A stretch of 64,000 nt of DNA from Bacillus sp. ISL-18 (GTDB lineage: Bacteria; Bacillota; Bacilli; Bacillales; Cytobacillaceae). The notes under the pieces were generated by a model that worked only from the letters and a program-made list of their open reading frames with translations, was not told where the DNA came from and searched no databases. Positions 17,614 through 27,289 of this stretch are shown one piece after another. The stretch lies in NCBI RefSeq assembly GCF_018613415.1, contig NZ_JAGGQG010000013.1:102694-166693 (forward strand), written 5' to 3'. A program made the translations under genes and the position numbers. The first letter of the stretch is position 1; every line of letters begins with the position of its first letter.

Positions 17614-20010
17614 ATGTTAAAAAAGCTCAAGAAAAAGAAAAAATCAAATCTACTAGCCATCACTCTTACATCATCGTTAATTCTCTCAGGAATCACCTTT
17701 GACATTGCGTCCGCTCAGAGTCCAGATTCATCAACCGTACAACAAAACCAAACTTCTATTGTACAAACAACAGCACCATTCTTAACCGATGCTGCTTCTA
17801 TTGACAGTGTTATTCAAGCGATGAGCCTCGAGGAAAAGGCTAAATTCGTTGTAGGTGTAGGAATGCCTGGATTCGGGGGGACACCTCCATTTGAAGTAAC
17901 TGGAGCCGTAGGCGGTACATTTGGAATTCCTCGCTTAGGTATCCCTGAACTGCGTTTAGCTGACGGGCCGGCAGGTCTTAGGATCAGACCGACAAGACCA
18001 GGTCAAACCCAAACTTATTATGCAACCGCTTTCCCGATTGCAACGGCTCTAGCCTCAACTTGGGATCCTGCAACAGCAGAAGCAGTAGGACAAGCTCAGG
18101 GAAATGAAGTGAAAGAATACGGTGTTGACCTTTTACTAGCACCGGCACTTAATATCCACCGTAATCCATTAAACGGACGAAACTTCGAATACTATTCAGA
18201 AGACCCTTTAATTGCAGGGAAAATGGCTGCGGCGATGGTAAATGGGGTACAATCCAATGGTGTTGGAGCAACAATCAAGCACTTTGCTGCCAATAACCAG
18301 GAAACTAACAGGAATAGTATTGATACGATAGTTTCAGAACGTGCTTTAAGAGAAATTTATCTTAAAGGCTTCGAAATTGCTGTAAAAGAATCCCACCCTT
18401 GGTCGGTCATGAGTTCCTATAACAAACTTAATGGAACCTACACATCCCAAAATGCGGACTTGCTTACAACTATTTTACGTAAGGACTGGGGCTACACAGG
18501 CTTTGTAATGACAGACTGGTTTGGCGGGGATAATCCGGTAGAACAAATGAAAGCTGGCAATGACATGATTATGCCAGGTATGTCGTATCAATCCGAATTA
18601 ATTAAGGCAGCTGTTGAAGGTGGGGATTTGGATGAATCGGTCCTTGACCGTAATATTAAAAACATTCTCCAGATCGTCATCCAAACCCCTGAGTTTAAAA
18701 AGTATCAAAACACAGACAAGCCAGATTTGACGGCTCATGCTCAAACAGCTCGAAATGCAGCGGCAGAAGGGATGGTTCTCTTAAAGAACGACAAGATGCC
18801 GCTTCCTATCAGCAAGGACCATAAGATTGCTATATTTGGCAATACACAAATCGAAACAGTTAAAGGAGGTACAGGAAGCGGCGATGTCAATGCGGCTTAC
18901 ACTACTTCTATTGTTGAAGGACTAAAGACTGGTGGATACCAAATAAATCAACGTCTACTTCAAGAATATAAGACATATATTGATACATTACGCTCGCAGG
19001 ATCAGTATAAAATTAAACAAAGTCCATGGGGTGAAGATTTTGGCAAGTTAGTCCCAGCAATTCCTGAAAAGCCTTTGGCAGATAGCGAAGTTGCTTCTTC
19101 TTCCAAAGAATCGGATATCGGAATCATTGTAATTGGCCGTAATTCTGGAGAAGGTGCGGACCGTAAAGTTGTAAAAGGGGATTATTTGTTAAGCGATGCA
19201 GAACAAGAAATGATTTCGAAGGTATCAGCAGAGTACCATAAGCAAGGAAAAAAGGTGGCAGTTATTTTGAATATTGGCGGGCCCATCGAAGTGGCAAGTT
19301 GGCGGGATAAAGTCGACTCAATCCTATTAGCATGGCAGCCAGGTCAAGAAGCAGGTTATGCTGTTGCGGATGTTATTTCCGGTAAAGTCAATCCCTCTGG
19401 GAAACTAGCAACTACCTTCCCAGTAAAATACAGTGATGTGGCATCGGCGAATAGCTTTCCAGGTACACCTGCTGATAACCCAAAACAGGTGGTCTATAAC
19501 GAAGACATTTATGTTGGCTACCGCTACAATACCACGTTTAATGTAAAGCCTGCTTATGAATTCGGTTATGGATTGTCATATACTAGCTTTGATATTAATC
19601 ATTTAAATATTAACGAGGGCAAGAAATTTAAAGACAAGCTTAAGGTATCTGCTATGGTTGAGAATACGGGTAACCTCTCTGGAAGAGAGGTTGTCCAAGT
19701 GTATGTTTCCGCACCAGATGGAAAACTTGAGAAACCTGCAGTTGAATTAAAAGCCTTTGGTAAAACAAAGGATCTTAAACCTCATCAGCGTGAGCTTCTT
19801 CAATTCGAGCTTAATGCCAAAGACCTTGCCTCCTACGATGAAGAGGAAAATGCATGGGTTCTTGAAAAGGGCACATATACCGTAAAAGTTGGGGCGTCCT
19901 CAGAAGATATTAAAGAGTCTGCTACATTTACAGTAGAACATGATATGGTCGTTGAAAAAGTTAACGAAGCATTGGCACCGAAAGTTGAATTTGAGAGACT
20001 TACTAAATAA
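17614..20010 (+). CDS. Secreted GH3 beta-glycosidase (plus-strand copy)
   Basis: Paralogue of the minus-strand GH3, 798 residues. A lysine-rich start (MLKKLKKKKKSNL) leads a signal peptide ending near DIASAQ. Shared motifs include LADGPAGLR, NIHRNPLNGRNFEYYSEDP, KHFAANNQETNR and the nucleophile loop VMTDWFGG. The C-terminal domain (NSGEGADRK) and a terminal Fn3-like domain almost identical in motif order to its partner follow (VYVSAPDGKLEKPA is shared exactly). GGGGG precedes the ATG. The pair probably arose by local duplication; different loops around the active site suggest different substrates. Confidence 0.88.
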   Translation: MLKKLKKKKKSNLLAITLTSSLILSGITFDIASAQSPDSSTVQQNQTSIVQTTAPFLTDAASIDSVIQAMSLEEKAKFVVGVGMPGFGGTPPFEVTGAVGGTFGIPRLGIPELRLADGPAGLRIRPTRPGQTQTYYATAFPIATALASTWDPATAEAVGQAQGNEVKEYGVDLLLAPALNIHRNPLNGRNFEYYSEDPLIAGKMAAAMVNGVQSNGVGATIKHFAANNQETNRNSIDTIVSERALREIYLKGFEIAVKESHPWSVMSSYNKLNGTYTSQNADLLTTILRKDWGYTGFVMTDWFGGDNPVEQMKAGNDMIMPGMSYQSELIKAAVEGGDLDESVLDRNIKNILQIVIQTPEFKKYQNTDKPDLTAHAQTARNAAAEGMVLLKNDKMPLPISKDHKIAIFGNTQIETVKGGTGSGDVNAAYTTSIVEGLKTGGYQINQRLLQEYKTYIDTLRSQDQYKIKQSPWGEDFGKLVPAIPEKPLADSEVASSSKESDIGIIVIGRNSGEGADRKVVKGDYLLSDAEQEMISKVSAEYHKQGKKVAVILNIGGPIEVASWRDKVDSILLAWQPGQEAGYAVADVISGKVNPSGKLATTFPVKYSDVASANSFPGTPADNPKQVVYNEDIYVGYRYNTTFNVKPAYEFGYGLSYTSFDINHLNINEGKKFKDKLKVSAMVENTGNLSGREVVQVYVSAPDGKLEKPAVELKAFGKTKDLKPHQRELLQFELNAKDLASYDEEENAWVLEKGTYTVKVGASSEDIKESATFTVEHDMVVEKVNEALAPKVEFERLTK

Positions 20011-20023
20011 AGAAAAAATGATC

Positions 20024-20062
20024 AAAACCAGCCATCATTTAGTCTCTGAAGGCTGGTTTTTT
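20024..20062 (+). terminator. Terminator after the GH3 gene
   Basis: AAAACCAGCC pairs with GGCTGGTTTT across a 17-base loop, followed by Ts. Confidence 0.8.
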
Positions 20063-20123
20063 ATAGTTTTACACAGAATTATTAAACGGTATAATTCTGA
20101 CACATGCTGCATTTTAAATGAGA

Positions 20124-20152
20124 TTGTCGACATTTGGAAAGTTACGTATAAT
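20124..20152 (+). promoter_or_regulatory. Sigma-A promoter of the sugar-sensing operon
   Basis: TTGTCG (20124-20129), 17 bases, then a consensus TATAAT (20147-20152). It sits 35 bases before the proposed ATG of the binding-protein gene, which rules out the longer reading starting at 20118. Confidence 0.7.
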
Positions 20153-20186
20153 AGATTTATCTATGCTGAGGGATCGGAGTTGGGAT

Positions 20187-21188
20187 ATGAGCAGATTATC
20201 CATCATCGCGTATTCTGTTGGAAGTTTGTTTTTCTTAATTAGTTGCTCATTTTCATTCTATTATGGCTACAAGGTAATCACGCATGATTTACCTAAGGAA
20301 CAGAAAACAGTAGAAAAGTATAACTATCATTTTGTGCTAGTTCCAGAAGAGCTAGACAATGAATATTGGAAGCTTGTCGAAAAAGGCGCAGAGGATGCGG
20401 CCAATAAATATGGAGTGCTTCTGGAATATGCTGGTCCAAAGCAGGCAAACATTGATGATCATGTGAAGACGATTGAAATGTCAGCTGCCTCCAAAGTAGA
20501 TGGAATCATGACTCAAGGATTGAGTGATGAGCAATTTACACCGCTGATCGACCGGGTCGTAGCCAGCGGGATTCCTGTTGTAACCGTTGATACCGATGCT
20601 GCTAACAGTAGAAGAATGGCCTATATTGGAACCGATAATTATTATGCGGGTTATTTGGCAGGGAAAGCTTTGATAGCGGATACATTTGGGAAGGTAAATG
20701 TCGCCATCATTACTGGCAGCTTTTACGCGAATCATATGCAGCAGCGGGTCAAGGGGTTTGAAGATGCCGTTAAACCGGAACCAAGAATTAACATCATTGC
20801 GGTGGAAGAATCCGAGATTAGCAGGGTAAAGGCAGCAGAAAAGGCCAATCAAATCTTACAGGATCATCCGGAGGTTACAGCCTTTTTTGGTACAAGCGCC
20901 CTTGATGGAATTGAAATAGCCCATGTGGTCAAAAAATATCATAAACAAAAGCAGATCTATATTATTGGCTTTGACACGCTCCCAGAAACAATGGAGTTTA
21001 TTCGTGAGGGCACCATCCATGCAACCGTTGTTCAGGAACCATATCAAATGGGGTATGGAGCCGTTAAAATGATGATTGATCTTATTCAAGGAAAAAAGGT
21101 TCCGCCAGTCGTCCATACTGATACTCGGATTTTAAGAAAAGCGGATCTGCCTGTGAGTAATCAGTTCCGAAGGGCGGTTGACCAATGA
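20187..21188 (+). CDS. Membrane-anchored sugar-binding sensor protein (three-component system)
   Basis: RbsB/MglB-like periplasmic-binding-protein fold of 333 residues, with one N-terminal hydrophobic segment (SIIAYSVGSLFFLISCSF). FLISC could be a lipobox; otherwise it is a membrane anchor. The start is ATG at 20187, with GGAG upstream and the promoter just before. Binding-fold markers include VPEELDNEYW, GIPVVTVDTD, YIGTDNYYAGYLAG and GFDTLPETMEFI. The stop overlaps the start of the YesM-type kinase by 4 bases. It therefore probably presents a sugar to the kinase, as XylFII does for LytS in clostridia, and is not a transport component; the importer has its own binding protein. Confidence 0.82.
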   Translation: MSRLSIIAYSVGSLFFLISCSFSFYYGYKVITHDLPKEQKTVEKYNYHFVLVPEELDNEYWKLVEKGAEDAANKYGVLLEYAGPKQANIDDHVKTIEMSAASKVDGIMTQGLSDEQFTPLIDRVVASGIPVVTVDTDAANSRRMAYIGTDNYYAGYLAGKALIADTFGKVNVAIITGSFYANHMQQRVKGFEDAVKPEPRINIIAVEESEISRVKAAEKANQILQDHPEVTAFFGTSALDGIEIAHVVKKYHKQKQIYIIGFDTLPETMEFIREGTIHATVVQEPYQMGYGAVKMMIDLIQGKKVPPVVHTDTRILRKADLPVSNQFRRAVDQ

Positions 21189-22669
21189 TGCTATTTCGGA
21201 TCCGTTCTAAACTATTACTCTATTTTATTGTCCTAGTCGTTTTACTGACCTCAGTCGGAATGTTCTTTTATGACAGAAGTGAAAAACTTGTTTCTGAGTA
21301 CGATGAAAGCTTTGAACGTTTTCTTTTACTGAATGATATCTCACAGAGAAGTAATCTCCTTACAGAAAAGCTGCATGGATATATCTTAGATAAGGAAAAA
21401 ACATATCTTCATGACTATCGAAGCGAAAAGTTGAAGTTAATTAAGGACCAGAAGAGACTGATTAAAGTGATGAACAGCAATGATGTGACCCTTACAAATT
21501 ATAAAAATATGATTGACAGCTTCCTAGATGAGGGAGATGCTACCATCGGCACATTTGAGCAGGATCAAATTAATCAATATTCAAACCACTTTAACGAAGT
21601 TTTGAAAATTAACTCGTTTCTTCAGGAAAGTACACTGGCTTTATTGAATAATAAATTAACTGATTATCAAAAATTCTATGATCAAATGGAGCAGCAAAAT
21701 CATTTTTATAAGCTCCTGTCGATGTCCTTATTCGCGGCGGCCTTTTTCCTTAGCACTTTATTGGCATTATGGATTTCCGGCGGGATTACAAGGCCGATTA
21801 GTATGCTATCAAGTGCTGCAAAAGAGATAGCAACAGGCAATTTATCCGGTGATGATATTAAAATAACCACAAAGGATGAGCTCAAGCTTTTAACAGAAAC
21901 ATTTAATCAAATGCGTACGAATTTAAAAGTACTGGTTACTGAGATTAAACAACAAGGTGAACTCGATAAGCTGTTAAAAGAATTAGAGTTAAGAAGTCTG
22001 CAAAACCAAATCAATCCGCACTTTTTATTTAATACCCTCAATACTGTTTCAAAGATGGCCTACCTTGAAGAAGCGGAGGAGACGTCAAGGTTGATCGAAG
22101 CAGTTGCCGCATTATTACGCTACAATTTAAGTGATTTCGATAAGGTCTCAACCTTAAGAGATGAAGTAAGTATTGTGAAAGAGTATTTCTTTATTCAAAA
22201 AACAAGATTCGGTGATCGAATTCAATTTATTACGGATATTCAAGAGGAATATTTGGATATGGAAATCCCGAGTTTGGTTCTCCAGCCGTTAATTGAGAAC
22301 GCCTTCATTCATGGCGTTGAAGAATATGAAGAAAATGGTGTGATCGAGCTCCATATTTATCGGCTGAATGACCGTATAAATGTAGAAGTCATCGATAACG
22401 GAGTAGGAATGGACGAGCGGACGAAAAAGAAACTAACTAATTACGTCCATCATTTCGAATTAGAGGAAACCGCTGAAAAGGCTAAGCCAAAAGGTCAATC
22501 CAATGGGATTGCAGTCAAAAATGTGATTAGAAGGCTGCAGCTTTTTTACCATAGAAAAGATATTGTTGAAATAGAATCAGAACTAAACAATGGAACCATT
22601 TTCCGACTGACGATTCCTGTCGCAGCCAAAGGAGGAACCGAACTTGTTGAAAATTCTTATAGCAGATGA
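21185..22669 (+). CDS. YesM/LytS-type sensor histidine kinase
   Basis: Membrane kinase of 494 residues. TM1 is at about 6-28, an extracellular helical domain at about 30-175 and TM2 at about 178-200. HAMP follows (ITRPISMLSSAAKEIATG), then a His_kinase domain with the phosphorylated His in QINPHFLFNTLN and an HATPase domain (LQPLIENAFIHG, DNGVGM). It partners the AraC-type regulator encoded next, with a 26-base overlap. The extracellular domain likely contacts the binding protein encoded just upstream. The signal is inferred to be galactose or a related sugar from the downstream importer. Confidence 0.9.
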   Translation: MMLFRIRSKLLLYFIVLVVLLTSVGMFFYDRSEKLVSEYDESFERFLLLNDISQRSNLLTEKLHGYILDKEKTYLHDYRSEKLKLIKDQKRLIKVMNSNDVTLTNYKNMIDSFLDEGDATIGTFEQDQINQYSNHFNEVLKINSFLQESTLALLNNKLTDYQKFYDQMEQQNHFYKLLSMSLFAAAFFLSTLLALWISGGITRPISMLSSAAKEIATGNLSGDDIKITTKDELKLLTETFNQMRTNLKVLVTEIKQQGELDKLLKELELRSLQNQINPHFLFNTLNTVSKMAYLEEAEETSRLIEAVAALLRYNLSDFDKVSTLRDEVSIVKEYFFIQKTRFGDRIQFITDIQEEYLDMEIPSLVLQPLIENAFIHGVEEYEENGVIELHIYRLNDRINVEVIDNGVGMDERTKKKLTNYVHHFELEETAEKAKPKGQSNGIAVKNVIRRLQLFYHRKDIVEIESELNNGTIFRLTIPVAAKGGTELVENSYSR

Positions 22670-24230
22670 TGAGGTACTCGAACGAAAAGCAGTAGCAAAA
22701 ATCATTCAAAGCTCTAAAGCGGATGTCATGGTGATTGGGGAAGCACAGAACGGAAGAATTGCGATTGAAATGGCCCAAGAACATCGGCCTGACATCATCT
22801 TTATGGATATAAAAATGCCTGGGATTGATGGCGTTCAAGCGGTGAAGGAAATTAAAAAGTTCGATCAGGGTATTCGTTTTATCATGGTTTCAGCATTTAA
22901 TACGTTTGAATATGCAAAGGAGGTCATGCAGCAAGGGGTAAAGGAATACATTCTCAAGCCAAGCAGTAAAAAGGACCTTCTTGAAAGCATGCAGCGGGTC
23001 GCAGAGGAAATCCAGTCAGAACTAAAGCAAAAGGAAGAACAGCAAAGCCTGAGAGCAAATCTGGACAGGGCCGTGTCGATTGCTCAAAAAGAATGGGTTA
23101 CCTCCTTACTAATGAACCAGGTGCAGGATATATCATTTGATGAATGGAGTCAGCTCCTTGGTGTAGAAATTACATCCGGATATATGATGTTATTTTCATT
23201 GAAATCATCCTCTCAAACGGAATTGTCCCTGCCGGAAAAAGAAAAATGGTACAACTGGCTAAAGGATTCACTCCAATCGAATGTCGTCAAACATGAAATT
23301 ATGGTGGGAGCGATGATGGACTGCCAAGTTCCCGTTTTATTCTTGTGCAAAAAGTCAGCAGAGAAAAGTCATTTTAGGACTAATGCCGAAACCGTCATCG
23401 ACACCCTTTATCGCTTATTCAAACAAGAACGCCTTGGGTCAGAAATGAAAATTGGCATTGGTCACCCCTATAATCATGCACATGAGCTCAATCGGTCTTA
23501 CCACGAAGCGGTCTTGGCACTCGACGAGCTTTTAAAAATGCCGAACCGTAAATATTTATTCTCTAACAAGCAGGGACAGGCTTTTGAAGTTCCCACTGAC
23601 TCAGAGGTGATTGAGGTAGAGAAAAAGCTGCTTGATAGTGTTAGACAAGGGGATGTCAACCAGGTGATGTTAACCTTTGATTCCTTTGTCGCAAAGATTA
23701 GCACCAATACGGTAACAGCATCTTTTGTTAAAAAATCGTTTGATGAGCTGTTTATTCTTATTTCCCGTATGCTGCATGATTTAGGGATTAACTATGAACG
23801 GATTCCCAACATGGATGAATCCGAGGATATCCGAATGATTTTGGAAACGGGCAAGTCGCACTTACTTGCAGTTGTCCAGCATGTCCAGGTGTGGCGGAAT
23901 AATCACGCAAAGGGAATGCTGCAAAAAGCAAAGGATTTTATAGAGACACACTATGCGGATTCCATTACACTAGAATCTGTCGCTGAATACGTCGAATTAA
24001 GTCCGTTTTATTTTAGCAAGCTTTTTAAAGATCGATTTGGAATGACCTTCATTGATTATTTGACGGAGATTAGGATCAAGAAAGCTAAAGCGGAAATGCT
24101 GGACCCCGGAAAGAGCATGAAAGAAATCTGTTATTCAGTCGGCTACCGGGATCCAAACTACTTCAGCAGGGTATTTAAGAAGCTGACAGGATTATCGCCA
24201 AGTGAGTTTCGAAAGGTAACGGTGAATTAG
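22644..24230 (+). CDS. YesN-type AraC-family response regulator
   Basis: Regulator of 528 residues starting at TTG (22644) with GGAGG 8 bases upstream. The receiver domain is residues 1-120, with the phospho-acceptor Asp in IIFMDIKMPG and the Lys in YILKPSSKKD. A long middle region of low similarity follows, then two AraC helix-turn-helix motifs at the C-terminus (TLESVAEYVELSPFYFSKLF and KEICYSVGYRDPNYFSRVFK). It should activate the mgl-type importer genes downstream when its kinase senses sugar. Confidence 0.92.
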   Translation: MLKILIADDEVLERKAVAKIIQSSKADVMVIGEAQNGRIAIEMAQEHRPDIIFMDIKMPGIDGVQAVKEIKKFDQGIRFIMVSAFNTFEYAKEVMQQGVKEYILKPSSKKDLLESMQRVAEEIQSELKQKEEQQSLRANLDRAVSIAQKEWVTSLLMNQVQDISFDEWSQLLGVEITSGYMMLFSLKSSSQTELSLPEKEKWYNWLKDSLQSNVVKHEIMVGAMMDCQVPVLFLCKKSAEKSHFRTNAETVIDTLYRLFKQERLGSEMKIGIGHPYNHAHELNRSYHEAVLALDELLKMPNRKYLFSNKQGQAFEVPTDSEVIEVEKKLLDSVRQGDVNQVMLTFDSFVAKISTNTVTASFVKKSFDELFILISRMLHDLGINYERIPNMDESEDIRMILETGKSHLLAVVQHVQVWRNNHAKGMLQKAKDFIETHYADSITLESVAEYVELSPFYFSKLFKDRFGMTFIDYLTEIRIKKAKAEMLDPGKSMKEICYSVGYRDPNYFSRVFKKLTGLSPSEFRKVTVN

Positions 24231-24243
24231 GAAGATATTTTTT

Positions 24244-24280
24244 AGGGCCAATTTCATGTGAAATTGGTCCTTGTTTTTTT
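24244..24280 (+). terminator. Terminator after the response regulator gene
   Basis: GGGCCAATTTCA / TGAAATTGGTCC hairpin followed by TTGTTTTTTT. Confidence 0.85.
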
Positions 24281-24368
24281 ACAAAATAAAGTTGTTTTAT
24301 TACATAATTGTTTCAAAGATTGCAAAATAATCTAGGAAATCACAAATTAGTGCTATAGGTAGTACCTA

Positions 24369-24384
24369 TTGTAACCGCTGTCAC
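24369..24384 (+). promoter_or_regulatory. cre-like site upstream of mglB
   Basis: TTGTAACCGCTGTCAC agrees with the cre consensus except at the last position. It lies about 95 bases before the mglB start in a 196-base leader that should also hold the binding site of the YesN-type regulator; I could not identify that site. Confidence 0.5.
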
Positions 24385-24479
24385 CATGATACGATATTTG
24401 CAAGGGCATACATTAAGACTGAATTAAGCTCCAAGAAAACAGCTTAATAGGGTCTTTATAAAAAGAAAAAGGGAGATTG

Positions 24480-25544
24480 ATGAGAGTGAAGAAAAAAGGT
24501 TTGATTCTATCATTAACAGTTGCATCTAGTATTCTATTAGCAACAGGTTGCAGCAGTAGTTCGACAAGCGGCTCTGGAGATTCTGGAAAGAAGAGCAATG
24601 ACCTTCCAGCTGTAGGGGCAACCATCTATAAGTTCGATGATAACTTCATGTCATACGTACGTCGCGCGATGGAAACGTCAGCAAAAGGAAATGTGAATTT
24701 AATGCTGAACGACTCACAAAATGACCAAGCAAAGCAAATCGAGCAAGTGGATACGTTAATCGCTAAAGGTGCAAAATCACTGGCGATCAATCTAGTAGAT
24801 CCAAAAGCAGCACAAACCATTGTAGACAAAGCGAAAGCTAAAAATATTCCTGTTATCTTCTTCAATAAAGAGCCGGATGAAAGCGTATTAAGCGGCTATG
24901 ATAAAGCTTACTATGTAGGAACTACTTCTTCAGAATCAGGCGTTCTGCAGGGTGAGTTAATCGCGAAGGCTTGGGAAGCTAACAAAGATAAGTGGGATAA
25001 AAACCACGATGGCAAACTTCAATATGTGTTACTAAAAGGGGAGCCAGGACACCCAGATGCAGAAGCGCGTACAAAATATGTAGTTGATACCGTAAAGTCT
25101 AAAGGGATCCAAGTAGAACAATTAGCAATGGATACAGCGATGTGGGATGCAACAAAAGCAACTGAAAAGATGGATGCATGGGTTTCTAAGTACAACGATA
25201 AGATTGAATTTGTAATTGCCAACAACGATGGTATGGCATTAGGTGCAATTTCTTCACTTGAAAAAGCAGGCTATTTCACAGGAGATAAGTTTGTTCCAGT
25301 TGTAGGGGTTGACGCGATTCCGGAAGCACTTGAAATGATCGAAAAAGGCAAAATGGTTGGTACAGTCTTGAATGACGCGAAGAACCAAGGAAAAGCAACT
25401 ATTGACCTTGCAGCTAATGCAGCAAAAGGAAAAGATGTTTTAGATGGAACTGAGTGGAAGCTTGATGACAAGAAAGCCGTTCGTGTTCCTTACGTTGAAA
25501 TCACGAAGGACAATATCGAAGTCGGTAGGGATGCTTACAAATAA
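24480..25544 (+). CDS. mglB: Galactose/glucose ABC transporter binding lipoprotein, MglB-like
   Basis: Secreted lipoprotein of about 354 residues with lipobox LATGC at about residue 23, so it is tethered outside the membrane. The family is Peripla_BP_4, closest in motif order to MglB: IYKFDDNFMSYVRRAME at the N-terminus, NLVDPKAAQTIVDKAK, VIFFNKEPD, DKNHDGKLQYVLLKGEPGHPDAEART (the MglB-type calcium-loop region) and NNDGMALGAI. TTG at 24477 and GTG at 24486 are alternative starts; GGGAG lies just upstream. It feeds galactose, glucose or methyl-galactosides to the MglA/MglC pair. Confidence 0.9.
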   Translation: MRVKKKGLILSLTVASSILLATGCSSSSTSGSGDSGKKSNDLPAVGATIYKFDDNFMSYVRRAMETSAKGNVNLMLNDSQNDQAKQIEQVDTLIAKGAKSLAINLVDPKAAQTIVDKAKAKNIPVIFFNKEPDESVLSGYDKAYYVGTTSSESGVLQGELIAKAWEANKDKWDKNHDGKLQYVLLKGEPGHPDAEARTKYVVDTVKSKGIQVEQLAMDTAMWDATKATEKMDAWVSKYNDKIEFVIANNDGMALGAISSLEKAGYFTGDKFVPVVGVDAIPEALEMIEKGKMVGTVLNDAKNQGKATIDLAANAAKGKDVLDGTEWKLDDKKAVRVPYVEITKDNIEVGRDAYK

Positions 25545-25551
25545 GTAAAAT

Positions 25552-25660
25552 CTGAAAAGCGCCTGTTCGGGGGGCGGAGCCACTTCCCCTTGGCGCTCTT
25601 CGAACGAAGGAAAAGATCATGCTTTTCCTTCGTTCGGAGACCTAAGCTTTCATCTTAGTG
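25552..25660. repeat. Structured intergenic repeat between mglB and mglA
   Basis: Three nested inverted repeats fill the gap: GAAAAGCGCC / GGCGCTCTTC (25554-25563 and 25592-25601), a perfect 15-bp stem CGAACGAAGGAAAAG with its complement (25601-25636, 6-base loop), and CTAAG/CTTAG (25642-25658). The words GAAGGAAAAG and GGCGC...GCTTTTC recur in the large repeat at 59.2-59.5 kb. It probably acts as an mRNA processing or attenuation structure within the mgl operon as well. Confidence 0.65.
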
Positions 25661-25771
25661 AAGCGAATACCGAGCAAATAGTAAATTCAACTACTTTTTA
25701 TTAAATAGATATGAGCTGGACCTGGAAGGATCACTCATATTTTTTAAATGGTTAAGTTAGGAGGTTCACTT

Positions 25772-27277
25772 ATGACAGGATCTAGTACTACCTATCTACT
25801 TGAAATGCAGAATATCACAAAAAGATTTCCTGGAGTACTTGCATTAGACAATGTTAGCTTGAAGGTGAGGCCGGGTTCGGTTCATGCCTTAATGGGAGAA
25901 AACGGTGCAGGAAAATCAACCTTAATGAAATGTTTATTCGGCATTTATTCGATGGACAATGGCAAAATCATCTTTAATGGAAGCGAGATTTCATTTGCCA
26001 ATTCCAAGCAGGCATTAGAAAACGGCGTTTCCATGGTGCACCAAGAATTAAACCAAGTCCGCCAGCAAAATGTTATGGATAATATCTGGCTGGGCCGTTA
26101 TCCGAAAAAAGGTATTTTCGTAGATGAAAAGAAAATGTATGAGGACACCGCAGCGATATTCAAAGGCCTAGACATAAATATCGACCCGCGCAGTAAGGTT
26201 AGTTCATTATCTGTTTCTGAGATGCAGATGGTTGAAATTGCAAAAGCTGTATCTTATCATTCAAAAATTATTGTAATGGATGAGCCGACCTCATCCTTAA
26301 CAGAGACGGAAGTAAACCACTTATTTAGAATCATTAAGCGGCTTCAAAGTGAGAATGTGGCCATCATTTACATCTCACACAAAATGGAAGAAATCTTAAA
26401 GATTTCAGACGAAGTAACGATCATGCGAGATGGCCAGTACATTGCCACTAGAAGTGCAAAAGATCTGACAACGGATGAAATCATTAAGCTAATGGTAGGC
26501 CGGGACTTATCACAGCGCTTCCCCGCTAAGGAAAACAAACCAGGAGATATTATTTTAAAGGTTTCTGATCTAACTGCAGAAACACAGCCGTCTTTTAAGA
26601 ATGTAAGCTTTGAATTGAAAAAGGGTGAAATACTCGGAATTGCCGGCTTGGTAGGTTCTAAACGGACAGAAGTACTCGAAGCAATCTTTGGAATCAGGTC
26701 ATTAAAATCTGGAAAAATTGAGCTGAATGGCAAGGTGGTTAAAAATCAATCGCCACAACACGCCATTAAAAACGGCTTTGCCCTTGTAACTGAAGAAAGA
26801 AGATCCACTGGTATATTTTCCGATTTAAGCATCAGCTTTAATTCAATCATTTCAAACATGAAGCAGTATAAAACAAAGAGTGGATTCCTATCCAATAAGA
26901 AAGTAGCGGACGATACCCAATGGGTAATTGATTCGATGAAAGTGAAAACACCATCACAAAAAACGTCAATTGGCAGTTTATCCGGCGGAAACCAGCAAAA
27001 GGTTATTATCGGGCGCTGGCTATTGACTAAGCCTGATATCTTATTGCTTGATGAACCGACACGAGGCATAGATGTTGGGGCGAAATTCGAGATTTACCAA
27101 TTAATCAACAAATTAGCAGCAGACGGTAAGGGGATTATCATGATCTCATCCGAAATGCCGGAGCTGTTGGGTACGACAGATAGAATTCTCGTAATGAGTA
27201 ATGGAAAAGCAGCTGGGATCGTTGATACGAAGACGACTTCTCAAGAAGAAATCATGCGATTAGCCGCATTGTATTAG
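25772..27277 (+). CDS. mglA: Galactose/glucose ABC transporter ATPase, MglA-like
   Basis: Tandem ATPase of about 501 residues. ATG at 25772 is chosen because AGGAGG lies 8 bases before it; the frame extends back to 25748. Domain 1 has Walker A GENGAGKST and Walker B IIVMDEPTSSL with a degenerate signature (LSVSEMQ). Domain 2 has a degenerate P-loop (GLVGSKRTE) and an intact LSGGNQQK signature with LLLDEPTRGID. This asymmetry is standard for RbsA/MglA sugar importers. It lies between its binding protein and permease genes. Confidence 0.95.
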   Translation: MTGSSTTYLLEMQNITKRFPGVLALDNVSLKVRPGSVHALMGENGAGKSTLMKCLFGIYSMDNGKIIFNGSEISFANSKQALENGVSMVHQELNQVRQQNVMDNIWLGRYPKKGIFVDEKKMYEDTAAIFKGLDINIDPRSKVSSLSVSEMQMVEIAKAVSYHSKIIVMDEPTSSLTETEVNHLFRIIKRLQSENVAIIYISHKMEEILKISDEVTIMRDGQYIATRSAKDLTTDEIIKLMVGRDLSQRFPAKENKPGDIILKVSDLTAETQPSFKNVSFELKKGEILGIAGLVGSKRTEVLEAIFGIRSLKSGKIELNGKVVKNQSPQHAIKNGFALVTEERRSTGIFSDLSISFNSIISNMKQYKTKSGFLSNKKVADDTQWVIDSMKVKTPSQKTSIGSLSGGNQQKVIIGRWLLTKPDILLLDEPTRGIDVGAKFEIYQLINKLAADGKGIIMISSEMPELLGTTDRILVMSNGKAAGIVDTKTTSQEEIMRLAALY

Positions 27278-27289
27278 GAGGCGACAAAA

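Noticed and set aside
14851..20010. Paired GH3 genes as a transposon-borne duplication
   Set aside because: They are divergent, differ throughout, and no terminal repeats or transposase are present; an old duplication is enough.
20118..20186. Longer N-terminus of the sensor binding protein
   Set aside because: It would start inside the promoter; ATG 20187 has a GGAG site and begins at the hydrophobic segment.
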